DNA of 15,756 nucleotides from an uncultured Clostridia bacterium (lineage in GTDB: Bacteria > Bacillota > Clostridia > Christensenellales > Aristaeellaceae), in the NCBI GenBank assembly GCA_934636425.1, contig CAKUAV010000068.1, positions 1 to 15,756 on the forward strand. The letters are read 5' to 3'. A program made the position numbers and the translations under genes. Each line of letters begins with the position of its first letter. The stretch's first letter is position 1. Below, piece after piece: positions 9,175-15,642 of the stretch. The notes under the pieces are model-generated. The model made no database searches. It had not been told where the DNA came from and saw only the letters and a program-made list of their open reading frames with translations.

Positions 9175-9218
9175 GCCACCTAAGAATGTTATAACTGCGT
9201 TAAAACACATTTTTGCCC

Positions 9219-9246
9219 TTGACAGGGAGAAAAAAGTGTGTATAAT
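9219..9246 (+). promoter_or_regulatory. Consensus sigma-A promoter of the lysine-regulated transporter operon
   Basis: A perfect -35 TTGACA (9219-9224) and a perfect -10 TATAAT (9241-9246) are 16 bp apart. A start site near 9253 falls at the 5' side of the riboswitch P1 stem. Such a strong constitutive promoter fits control by a downstream riboswitch. Confidence 0.93.
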
Positions 9247-9249
9247 AAT

Positions 9250-9433
9250 GCACATATCCGATAGAGGCGCGGCGATCATGACGCGCGCGGAGGAGTCCGT
9301 TCAGAGGGCTGTGAATCCGCGCAAAAGGGGTCGCTGCCGAAATGCAGGTCTGTCTCTGGAGCAGCCTGTGTTGGGGGCCAGCAGAATATGCTGTCCACTG
9401 TCACATGGAAATGTGGAGTGCTATCGCGGATGC
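9250..9433 (+). ncRNA. Lysine riboswitch aptamer (L box)
   Basis: The 5' leader matches the lysine-class aptamer in order and spacing. It has P1 TCCGATAG paired with CTATCGCGGA (5' strand about 9258-9265, 3' strand about 9421-9430), then AGAGGCGCG after P1, GGAGGAGTCC in P2, AAAAGGGG-CGCTGCCGAAAT between P2 and P3, a GGGCCAGCAG segment in P3/P4, and GCTGTCCACTG closing with GTGGAGTGCTATC in P5 and back to P1. These correspond to the conserved blocks of the B. subtilis and E. coli lysC leaders. Lysine binding should stabilise P1 and promote the terminator downstream, so the transporter would be expressed when lysine is scarce. Confidence 0.95.
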
Positions 9434-9470
9434 TGGTTTGTTGCCCGTTCCTTTCATTGAGCGGCTGACG

Positions 9471-9503
9471 GCGGTTGAGGCGATTGCGTCTCAGCCGCTT
9501 TTT
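9471..9503 (+). terminator. Riboswitch expression-platform terminator
   Basis: A 12-bp stem, GCGGTTGAGGCG with CGTCTCAGCCGC (two G-U pairs, loop ATTG), is followed by TTTTT (9499-9503), 36 bp before the first gene. The preceding AGCGGCTGA (9460-9468) could instead pair with TCAGCCGCT (9491-9499), giving an alternative fold of the same region. I infer transcriptional rather than translational control because of the U-run. Confidence 0.9.
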
Positions 9504-9538
9504 CTGTGGTCGGGGAACGCAATGAGGAGGATATGACA

Positions 9539-10339
9539 ATGAAGAGGTTTGCTGCGCTGGTTCTGGTACTGATGATGGTGTTTTCCGCCTCGGCGATGGC
9601 CGAGGGCACGCTGCGCGTGGGCATGGAGTGCAACTACGCGCCGTTCAACTGGACGCAGGCGGAGGCGAGCGATACGGCCGTGCCGCTCTCTGGCGGCGGG
9701 TATGCCGATGGCTACGACGTGCAGATTGCAAAGCTGATCGCCGAGGGACTGGGCATGGAGCTGGAAATCGTCAAGACCGAGTGGGACGGCCTGCCCATGG
9801 GCGTCATGAGCGGCAAGCTCGACGCGGTGATCGCCGGCATGAGCCCGACCGAGGAGCGCAAGGTGATGCTCGATTTCACCAACAACTACTATGAGAGCCA
9901 GCTGGTCATCGTGGTGCGCGCCGACAGCGCCTATGCCGAGGCAAAGACGCTGGACGACTTCGCGGGCGCCAAGCTCACAGGCCAGCTGAATACATTCCAC
10001 TACGCAGTGCTCTCTCAGGCCGACAAGGCGACCGTCGTCACCGCGATGGAGACATTCCCGGCGATGATCGTGGCGCTCAAGGCCGGCTCGATCGACGGCT
10101 ATGTGTCCGAGCTGCCCGGCGCGGTCTCCGCCGTCGCATCCAATCCCGAGCTGACGTACGTCCAGTTTGCCGACGGCGAGGGCTTTGAGACCACGGTCGA
10201 CGACACAGCCATCGCCGTGGCCGTCGCCAAGGGCAGCCCGCTGCGCGAAGAGATCAACGCGATTCTGGCCACGATCAGCGAGGAAAAGCGCGAAGAGCTG
10301 ATGCAGTGGGCGGTCGACAATCAGCCGCTGTCCGAATAA
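9539..10339 (+). CDS. Amino-acid ABC transporter substrate-binding protein, probably for lysine
   Basis: This 266-residue family 3 extracellular solute-binding protein captures a polar amino acid and delivers it to the permease. A signal peptide spans 1-21 (MKRFAALVLVLMMVFSASAMA). The mature part opens with GTLRVGMECNYAPFNW, carries DGYDVQIAKLIAEGLG (58-72) and the family signature TEERKVMLDFTNNYY (104-118). The start at 9539 has GAGGAGG eight bases upstream; the ATG at 9533 would be only two bases from it. No lipobox cysteine follows the signal peptide: the site reads AMA/EG, which resembles a signal peptidase I site and is unusual for a Gram-positive binding protein. Lysine is inferred from the riboswitch upstream, not from the binding residues. 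Confidence 0.93.
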   Translation: MKRFAALVLVLMMVFSASAMAEGTLRVGMECNYAPFNWTQAEASDTAVPLSGGGYADGYDVQIAKLIAEGLGMELEIVKTEWDGLPMGVMSGKLDAVIAGMSPTEERKVMLDFTNNYYESQLVIVVRADSAYAEAKTLDDFAGAKLTGQLNTFHYAVLSQADKATVVTAMETFPAMIVALKAGSIDGYVSELPGAVSAVASNPELTYVQFADGEGFETTVDDTAIAVAVAKGSPLREEINAILATISEEKREELMQWAVDNQPLSE

Positions 10340-10374
10340 TCATACGCAGTTATTCAGCGGCACACAGGCAACCG

Positions 10375-10410
10375 GGCGGCGCGGGGCTTGCGGGTTTCGC
10401 GCCGCCTTTT
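10375..10410 (+). terminator. Intercistronic terminator-like hairpin between binding protein and permease
   Basis: A perfect 9-bp GC stem, GGCGGCGCG/CGCGCCGCC (10375-10383 and 10398-10406), is followed by TTTT. It lies in the 100-bp gap after the binding-protein gene. A partial terminator or 3'-end stabiliser here would give more binding protein than membrane components, a common pattern in such operons. Confidence 0.7.
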
Positions 10411-10439
10411 ACGAACAATGCTTTTGAGGAGATTGGACA

Positions 10440-11228
10440 ATGCAGTTTCCAACGTCGTTTTTCGGCTGGGTCGGCTTTCTGATCGATCAGTATGGCGGCA
10501 TGTTCCTGCGCGGCACGGGCGTGACGCTGCTCGTCGCGCTCACCGGCACTGTGCTGGGCTTTCTGATCGGCCTGCTTGTGGCGATCGCCCGCACAATCGA
10601 GCCCGCGCCCAAGGCGTCGGCGCTCAGGCGGGCGCTGATTAAGCTGCTCAAGGGCATACTGGCGGTGTACATCGAGGTGTTCCGCGGCACGCCCATGATG
10701 GTGCAGGCGATGGTGATCTATTACGGCGCGATGCAGTATCTGGGGCTGGATATGCCGCAGATGCTCGCGGCGGTGCTGATCGTGTCGGTCAACACGGGCG
10801 CGTACATGGCGGAGATCATCCGCGGCGGCATCATATCGGTGGACAAAGGCCAGGTCGAGGCGGCCAAATCGATCGGCATGACGCACTGGCAGACAATGAG
10901 CGCCATCGTGCTGCCTCAGGCCGTGCGCAACATCATGCCCTCCATCGGCAACGAATTCGTCGTCAACATAAAGGACTCCAGCGTGCTGAACGTCATCTCC
11001 GTGTCGGAGCTGTTCTTCATGTCCAAGTCGGCGGCGGGCACCTATTACAAGTATTTCGAGGTGTTCTTCATCACGGCGCTGATCTATCTGGTGCTGACAT
11101 TCAGCGTCACGCGCCTGCTGCGCCTGATCGAGCGCAAAATGGACGGCGACAGCTCGTATACCATATGCGGCTCGCAGTCGGACAGCCGCTCTGTGATTCA
11201 TGTGCCGGTTGAAAAGGAGGAAGCGTGA
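10440..11228 (+). CDS. Amino-acid ABC transporter permease (HisM/GlnP type)
   Basis: The 262-residue inner-membrane permease is the transmembrane channel of the importer. Hydrophobic segments lie near 27-51, 85-102, 108-122, 182-198 and 205-226. The EAA loop that docks on the ATPase is EAAKSIGMTHWQTMSAIVLP (140-159), followed by PQAVRNIMPSIGNEFV, typical of polar amino-acid permeases. The start has GAGGAGATT about nine bases upstream. Only one permease gene is present, so the channel is probably a homodimer. The C-terminal tail after residue 235 (polar, with one Cys) is longer than in many homologues. Its stop overlaps or nearly abuts the ATPase start, so the two are coupled. Confidence 0.94.
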   Translation: MQFPTSFFGWVGFLIDQYGGMFLRGTGVTLLVALTGTVLGFLIGLLVAIARTIEPAPKASALRRALIKLLKGILAVYIEVFRGTPMMVQAMVIYYGAMQYLGLDMPQMLAAVLIVSVNTGAYMAEIIRGGIISVDKGQVEAAKSIGMTHWQTMSAIVLPQAVRNIMPSIGNEFVVNIKDSSVLNVISVSELFFMSKSAAGTYYKYFEVFFITALIYLVLTFSVTRLLRLIERKMDGDSSYTICGSQSDSRSVIHVPVEKEEA

Positions 11229-11230
11229 CC

Positions 11231-11971
11231 ATGGCGGAGGCGATTATCGAGGTCAGTCATCTGGAAAAGCGCTTCGGCGACCATATTGTGCTGCGCGACG
11301 TGAACTTTACCGCCAATCAGGGCGAGGTGACCTGCATCATAGGCTCGTCCGGCTCGGGCAAGTCGACGCTCCTTCGCTGCATCAATCTGCTGGAAACGCC
11401 CACGAGCGGCGTCATACGCTATTGCGGCGTGGACATACAGTCGGGCAGCATCGCGCCCGGCGCATTTCATTCCAAGGTGGGCATGGTGTTTCAGTCGTTC
11501 AATCTGTTCGCCAATCTCACCGTGCTGGAAAACTGCGTGATCGGGCAGATGAAGGTGCTGCACCGCTCGCGGAAGGAGAGCGAGGAGAACGCGCGCAAAT
11601 ATCTCGACCGCGTCGGCATGCTGCCCTATCAGAAGGCGCGCCCTGCTCAGATTTCCGGCGGCCAGAAGCAGCGCGTGGCCATCGCGCGGGCGCTGGCGAT
11701 GGACCCGGAGGTGCTGCTCTTCGACGAGCCGACGTCGGCGCTCGATCCGGAAATGGTGGGCGAGGTGCTGGGCACGATGAAGAGCCTGGCGCAGAGCGGC
11801 CTGACCATGCTGGTTGTGACGCACGAAATGGCCTTCGCGCGCGACGTGTCCAACCGCGTGGTGTTCATGGACAGCGGCGTGATTGTCGAGGACGCGCCGC
11901 CCGCCGAGCTGTTCACCAGCCCCCGACACCCCCGCACGCGCGAGTTCCTCACGCGATTCATGCAGGGCTAA
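11231..11971 (+). CDS. Amino-acid ABC transporter ATP-binding protein (GlnQ/HisP type)
   Basis: This 246-residue ATPase powers the importer. Motifs are Walker A GSSGSGKST (38-46), Q-loop VFQSFNLF (87-94), signature ISGGQKQR (141-148), Walker B VLLFDEP (161-167), D-loop SALD and H-loop His198 (VTHEM). All are intact, and the family assignment to polar amino-acid transporters is secure. The start is ambiguous: GTG at 11225, overlapping the permease stop as GTGA, lies four bases after AAGGAGG, while ATG at 11231 lies ten bases after it. I prefer the ATG because of its codon and the usual MAxxIIEV-like N-terminus. It is the last gene of the lysine-riboswitch operon. Confidence 0.95.
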   Translation: MAEAIIEVSHLEKRFGDHIVLRDVNFTANQGEVTCIIGSSGSGKSTLLRCINLLETPTSGVIRYCGVDIQSGSIAPGAFHSKVGMVFQSFNLFANLTVLENCVIGQMKVLHRSRKESEENARKYLDRVGMLPYQKARPAQISGGQKQRVAIARALAMDPEVLLFDEPTSALDPEMVGEVLGTMKSLAQSGLTMLVVTHEMAFARDVSNRVVFMDSGVIVEDAPPAELFTSPRHPRTREFLTRFMQG

Positions 11972-11983
11972 AACAGAAAAAAC

Positions 11984-12256
11984 AGGCCGGACGCTCCGAA
12001 ACGAGCCGTCCGGCCTCAGTTTGTCAAAAAAGTTTTTGACAAGCTGTTGGACGGGCGAGCAAGCTTCCCCGCCACTGCCACCCCTACCAGTTTTTGCAAA
12101 AAATCTTTCAGAGTTCCGGGTGCAAAAATCATCCGGTGCCCGCCGTACACGCCGCCGGGCACGATTAAAAGCTCGAGAGAGCTTCGACGCCCTCGAATTC
12201 TCCAAGGTTTTTTCGACAGTCTGAGGCCGGACGCTCTGGAACGAGCCGTCCGGCCT
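11984..12256. repeat. Twin-hairpin element, possible MITE-like intergenic repeat
   Basis: Two 33-bp copies of a hairpin bound this 273-bp noncoding stretch, at 11984-12016 and 12224-12256. They match at 30 of 33 bases and share the arms AGGCCGGACG-CTC and GAG-CCGTCCGGCCT. The flanks facing inward are inverted copies of each other: CTCAGTTTGTCAAAAAA after the first, and TTTTTTCGACAGTCTGAG before the second. Inside are a perfect 10-bp hairpin TTGTCAAAAA/TTTTTGACAA (12021-12042), a GTGCCCG/CGGGCAC hairpin (12137-12163), and AAGCTC-GAGA-GAGCTT (12169-12184). The first hairpin may also terminate the transporter operon, although the U-rich tract lies on its minus-strand side. Confidence 0.75.
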
Positions 12257-12304
12257 GCCTTATGGATGCGGCGCGCGCTAAAATGACGAAGGGAGGGGGA
12301 AGGA

Positions 12305-12723
12305 ATGATAGAATCAGGTCTGTTCAGATGAGCGACGCGGCGTTCTGGCGGCGGCTCGATCCGCATATCTCGGCGGAGAAATTTGAGCGCAAGGCGCGCG
12401 ACGGCCGCGGCCATGTGCTGCTGGAGGACGGCGTGCCCGCGGCGCTCATGCGCTATAATCTGTTCTGGGACAACACGCCCTTCTGCACGCTGCTCTATGT
12501 CGATGAACGCTGCCGCGGACGGGGCCATGGCGGCGCGCTCATGCGGCGCTGGGAGGCAGACATGAAGGCGCGGGGCTGCGGTCTGCTCATGACGTCCGCG
12601 CAGGTGGACGAGACGGCGCAGCACTTTTATCGAAAGCTGGGCGATCGCGGATGCGGGCGGCCTGCTGCTCGATGCGCCGGGCTATGAGCAGCCCATGGAG
12701 CTGTTTCTCATCAAGGGATATAG
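12305..12723 (+). pseudogene. GNAT family N-acetyltransferase, apparently frameshifted
   Basis: The body is clearly a GNAT acetyltransferase, a family that moves acetyl groups from acetyl-CoA to amines: LRPHI-like RRLDPHIS, FWDNTPFCTLLYVDE, the acetyl-CoA loop RCRGRGHG, and AQHFYRKLG. The reading frame is broken. A strong ribosome binding site (GGGAGGGGGAAGGA) precedes ATG 12305, but that frame needs one extra base near 12311 to join the body. After FYRKLG one extra G near 12648 throws the frame into a stop at 12687, while the expected tail GGLLLDAPGYEQPMELFLIKG continues in the other frame and then needs another shift to stop at TAG 12721. An intact 120-residue version could start at ATG 12328 and end at 12687, but it would lack the C-terminal strand. 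Sequencing error is an alternative. Confidence 0.65.
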
Positions 12724-12759
12724 GGCGGCGTGCCCTTTGGAGGGCGCGTTGGCCGTATA

Positions 12760-12816
12760 CATAAGCCACGACCGGCTGCGCGGAAGATTGCGTCGCCGGT
12801 CGTCGTATGCTTTTTT
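12760..12816 (+). terminator. Probable terminator downstream of the GNAT gene
   Basis: A 9-bp stem ACGACCGGC/GCCGGTCGT (12768-12776 and 12795-12803) is extended by CATA/TATG across an internal loop and followed by TTTTTT (12811-12816). The stem base and U-run are close only if the outer extension forms, so the call is moderate. Confidence 0.5.
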
Positions 12817-12919
12817 GAAGAAGGGATTATTCCTCCAGCGCCCTGCCGATGCGCCGGTCAATCTGGCCGGCTGCGCGGCATAGTCTGCGCGTTCTTCGTC
12901 GGATAAAGCGGAAAACGGC

Positions 12920-14023
12920 TTACTTGGACAGCCGTTCTGCGTCCCGCCGGTCGGCCAGCGCGTTGACGCGCGCGATGAGCCGCAGCTCCTTCGGGTCGTA
13001 GGGATAGAAGCTCGGGCGATAGAGGTCGTGCAGCCATTTTGTAAAGTCGAGATCCTCGTGCTGACCCTCGAGCGCCTGATCGAGCATTCCCGTCCACGGC
13101 TCGTTGGTCTGCGTCTTGCCCACGACGAAGCCCCAGCACCAGCAGGCGACGCGCTCGAGGAAGAACAGAGGATACATCTCGAAAATCGTGTTGCCGCCGA
13201 TGCGGTTGAGCCATTCGGTGCAGAGCAGCGGACGGCCGTATTCCTTGAGCCGGTCGATCATGTCGCAGGTGGTGACAAAGTCCCTGTAGGTGTGGAAGCT
13301 CACCACATCGGACAGCTCGAGCGCCGCGCGTTCCTCGGCGGAAACGGGAGCGCCGTCCTTCAGGCCGCGCCACACGTCGACGGTCAGCGGCTGATCCGGA
13401 TCGCATGCGCGCACCGTCTCAAAGAGCGTCTCCAGCATGGGCACGGCGCGCTCGCCCAGCATGATGCCCGGCTCGTTGAACACATTCCAGATGATGATGC
13501 GCTCGTCGTGCGCGTATTTCGTCACGATGTCCGTGACCATTTTGAGGTATTTGTCGCGCAGCAGCGGCGATTCCAGCGGGTGATAGGGCGGCAGAGCCGT
13601 CTGCTCGGCGGTGAGCGGCGCGCGCCCCTGATGGTAGCCCAGCGCGTAATGCTGCTCGCCCAGCGGCTTGGGCTTGAAATCGGCATACTCGCCGCGCGGC
13701 AGCTGCACCTCGGCGCAGAGCACCAGCATGACATACTGCCCGTTTTTCGCGGCGATCGTCAGATAGCGCTCCAGATTGTCCATGAAGCCCCGCTCCTCCT
13801 GGAGCCACACGTCGAAATCGACGATGATGCGGATGGTGTTGAAGCCCGTGCGCCGTGCCAGCGCCAGCTCGCGGTCGGCGGTCGCCATGTGGTTTTCCAC
13901 ATCGTGCTGCTGCCACTGATCCTGTCGGTTGGCGCAGTCGCTGCCGATAAAGTTGCAGCCGCGCAGCCACGGATAGCGGTTATACCACGCCCACGCCTGC
14001 TCCTTTGTCCACTTTTCCTTCAT
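12920..14023 (-). CDS. Cytoplasmic GH5-like (cellulase family) glycoside hydrolase
   Basis: This 367-residue protein has the clan A retaining-hydrolase TIM-barrel pattern. The general acid/base is Glu184 in WNVFNEPG (179-186), a conserved His occurs in SFHTYRD (242-248), and the nucleophile is Glu270 in LLCTEW (266-271). The early barrel motifs RGCNFIGSDC and GFNTIRIIVDFDVW fit GH5 or a near relative. It should cleave a beta-linked glycan or oligosaccharide, but the substrate cannot be told. There is no signal peptide, so it probably works inside the cell on imported oligosaccharides. The start at 14023 has GGAAAGGAAG nine bases upstream; an open extension to 14176 would cross the promoter. 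The 3' end is odd, because coding-like sequence continues past the stop in shifted frames. Confidence 0.88.
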   Translation of the reverse strand: MKEKWTKEQAWAWYNRYPWLRGCNFIGSDCANRQDQWQQHDVENHMATADRELALARRTGFNTIRIIVDFDVWLQEERGFMDNLERYLTIAAKNGQYVMLVLCAEVQLPRGEYADFKPKPLGEQHYALGYHQGRAPLTAEQTALPPYHPLESPLLRDKYLKMVTDIVTKYAHDERIIIWNVFNEPGIMLGERAVPMLETLFETVRACDPDQPLTVDVWRGLKDGAPVSAEERAALELSDVVSFHTYRDFVTTCDMIDRLKEYGRPLLCTEWLNRIGGNTIFEMYPLFFLERVACWCWGFVVGKTQTNEPWTGMLDQALEGQHEDLDFTKWLHDLYRPSFYPYDPKELRLIARVNALADRRDAERLSK

Positions 14024-14110
14024 ATAATGCGCTTCCTTTCCCGATTTCACATTTGCTTCGCCCGGATTGGCCGGTATGAGCGCCGCCCATAAACGCGCGC
14101 TTATACGTTC

Positions 14111-14139
14111 ATTGTATCCGACGCGCCTCCGCCCGTCAA
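14111..14139 (-). promoter_or_regulatory. Sigma-A promoter of the glycoside hydrolase gene
   Basis: Read on the minus strand, TTGACG (14134-14139) and TACAAT (14111-14116) are 17 bp apart. The promoter lies between the oadA terminator and the hydrolase start and leaves a leader of about 80 bases, in which I see no known riboswitch or clear operator. Confidence 0.85.
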
Positions 14140-14166
14140 GCTCAAATCGGGCGTAAAAAGAAGCAC

Positions 14167-14209
14167 AAAAAATCATCCGCGCGACGCAGTGTCACGCGGA
14201 TGATTTTTT
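14167..14209 (-). terminator. Rho-independent terminator after oadA
   Basis: On the minus strand a long stem, AATCATCCGCGTGAC with GTCGCGCGGATGATT (one G-U pair, 5-base loop), is followed by TTTTTT and preceded by A-residues. It begins about 9 bp beyond the oadA stop and ends that operon ahead of the hydrolase promoter. The A-rich/T-rich flanks would allow some activity in the other direction too. Confidence 0.93.
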
Positions 14210-14217
14210 TAAGTCAA

Positions 14218-15615
14218 TCAGACAGGCATGGCGTTGTTCTTCTCATCGCGGACGGAGTTGTCCAGGCCGATGGTCTTGGCCTGACGCGCCTTGAAGAACT
14301 TCGTGGCGACCTGCGGGAACAGCGCGTAGGTGAGCACGTCCTCTTCCTGAGTGATGTACTCGCCGATTTCGCTGCGGTACTTCTCCAGCTCGGGCTTGAG
14401 CAGGTCGGCGGGACGGCAGGTGATGACCTCCGCGTCGCCGATGACCTTGCGGCGCACTTCCTCGTTGACAGGAGCGGGCAGACGGCCGTATTCGCCGCGC
14501 ATGAGACCCTGAGACTCCTTCGGGTTCATCTTGTAGCGCTCGCCGCAGAGCACGTTCATGACGGCCTGCGTGCCGACGATCTGGGAGGTGGGGGTGACCA
14601 GCGGCGGATAGCCGAAGTCCTCGCGGACGCGCGGCACCTCGGCCAGCACATCGTAGAACTTGTCGGAGGCGTTCGCCTGCTTGAGCTGGTTGATCAGGTT
14701 GGAGAGCATGCCGCCGGGCACCTGATACTTCAGCGTGTTGATGTCCACGCCCAGCACCTTGGGATCGAGTATGCCTTCCTTCTTCAGGCGGTCGGCGACG
14801 CCGCGGAAGTGATCGGTGGCCTTGGTCAGCTCTTCCAGATCGATGCCGGTGTCATAGGGCGTGCCGCGCAGCGTGGCGATCAGCGGCTCGGTGGCGGGGT
14901 TGGAAGTGCCGTTGCCCATGGGGGAGAGCGCGCAGTCCACGATGTCCACGCCGGCCTCGATGGCCTTGAGTACGGTCATGTTGCCCACGCCCGCGGTGTT
15001 GTGGGTGTGCAGGTGGATGGGGCACTTGACGGCCTTCTTCAGCTTCTTGATGAGGCTGTAGGCGTCGTAGGGCAGCAGCAGGTTGGCCATGTCCTTGACG
15101 CAGATGTTGTCCGCGCCCAGACGCTCGAGCTGCTGAGCCAGCTTCACATAGTATTCCTCGGTGTGAACCGGGCTGATGGTGTAGCTCATGGCCACTTCGC
15201 AGATGCCGCCGTACTTCTTGGTGGCGGTGATGGCGGCCTGCAGGTTGCGCACGTCGTTCAGCGCGTCGAATATGCGGATGATGTCGATGCCGTTCTTGAT
15301 GGACAGGCGCACGAACTCGTCGACCACGTCGTCGGCATAGTGCTTGTAGCCCAGTATGTTCTGGCCGCGGAAGAGCATCTGCAGCTTGGTGTTGGGCATG
15401 GCCTTGCGCAGCGTGCGCAGGCGCTCCCACGGATCCTCGTTCAGGAAGCGCAGGCAGGAATCGAATGTCGCGCCGCCCCAGCACTCGATGGAGTAGTAGC
15501 CGGCGTTGTCCAGAATCTTGCAGGCGGGCAGCATATCCTCAGTGCGCATACGGGTCGCGGCCTGAGACTGATGCGCGTCGCGCAGTATGGTTTCAGTAAT
15601 AAGAACCTTTCCCAT
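14218..15615 (-). CDS. oadA: Oxaloacetate decarboxylase alpha (carboxyltransferase) subunit without biotin domain
   Basis: This 465-residue subunit transfers the carboxyl group of oxaloacetate to biotin, giving pyruvate. The HMGL-like TIM barrel opens with ETILRDAHQS (8-17). Other landmarks are the lysine expected to be carboxylated, Lys174 (ICVKDMAN), and the metal-binding HLHTH (201-205). The conserved carboxylase domain (PGGMLSNL, VTPTSQIVGTQA) follows. The protein ends without the C-terminal biotinyl domain and its MKM motif, so biotin must sit on a separate carrier, presumably encoded upstream outside the window. Pyruvate carboxylase subunit B has the same architecture, but the adjacent membrane beta subunit supports a Na+-pumping decarboxylase. 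AGGAGG lies about nine bases before the ATG; oadB ends 27 bp upstream. Confidence 0.92.
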   Translation of the reverse strand: MGKVLITETILRDAHQSQAATRMRTEDMLPACKILDNAGYYSIECWGGATFDSCLRFLNEDPWERLRTLRKAMPNTKLQMLFRGQNILGYKHYADDVVDEFVRLSIKNGIDIIRIFDALNDVRNLQAAITATKKYGGICEVAMSYTISPVHTEEYYVKLAQQLERLGADNICVKDMANLLLPYDAYSLIKKLKKAVKCPIHLHTHNTAGVGNMTVLKAIEAGVDIVDCALSPMGNGTSNPATEPLIATLRGTPYDTGIDLEELTKATDHFRGVADRLKKEGILDPKVLGVDINTLKYQVPGGMLSNLINQLKQANASDKFYDVLAEVPRVREDFGYPPLVTPTSQIVGTQAVMNVLCGERYKMNPKESQGLMRGEYGRLPAPVNEEVRRKVIGDAEVITCRPADLLKPELEKYRSEIGEYITQEEDVLTYALFPQVATKFFKARQAKTIGLDNSVRDEKNNAMPV

Positions 15616-15642
15616 AGGTTTTTCCTCCTATTAATGTCACAA

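Noticed and set aside
7875..9179. A 434-residue minus-strand open frame opposite tsaC
   Set aside because: It mirrors the Sua5 coding frame, has no recognisable domain and starts inside the tsaC terminator.
9173..9460. A 95-residue open frame upstream of the transporter
   Set aside because: It runs through the promoter and lysine aptamer, whose conserved bases explain the sequence, so it is not a gene.
12695..12883. An independent 62-residue gene after the GNAT gene
   Set aside because: Its first residues (MELFLIKG) are the expected C-terminal strand of the GNAT protein in a shifted frame, and the rest reads through a probable terminator.
13028..14092. A 354-residue plus-strand open frame opposite the glycoside hydrolase
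   Set aside because: It is antisense to the intact hydrolase with its catalytic motifs, and no ribosome binding site or known domain is present.
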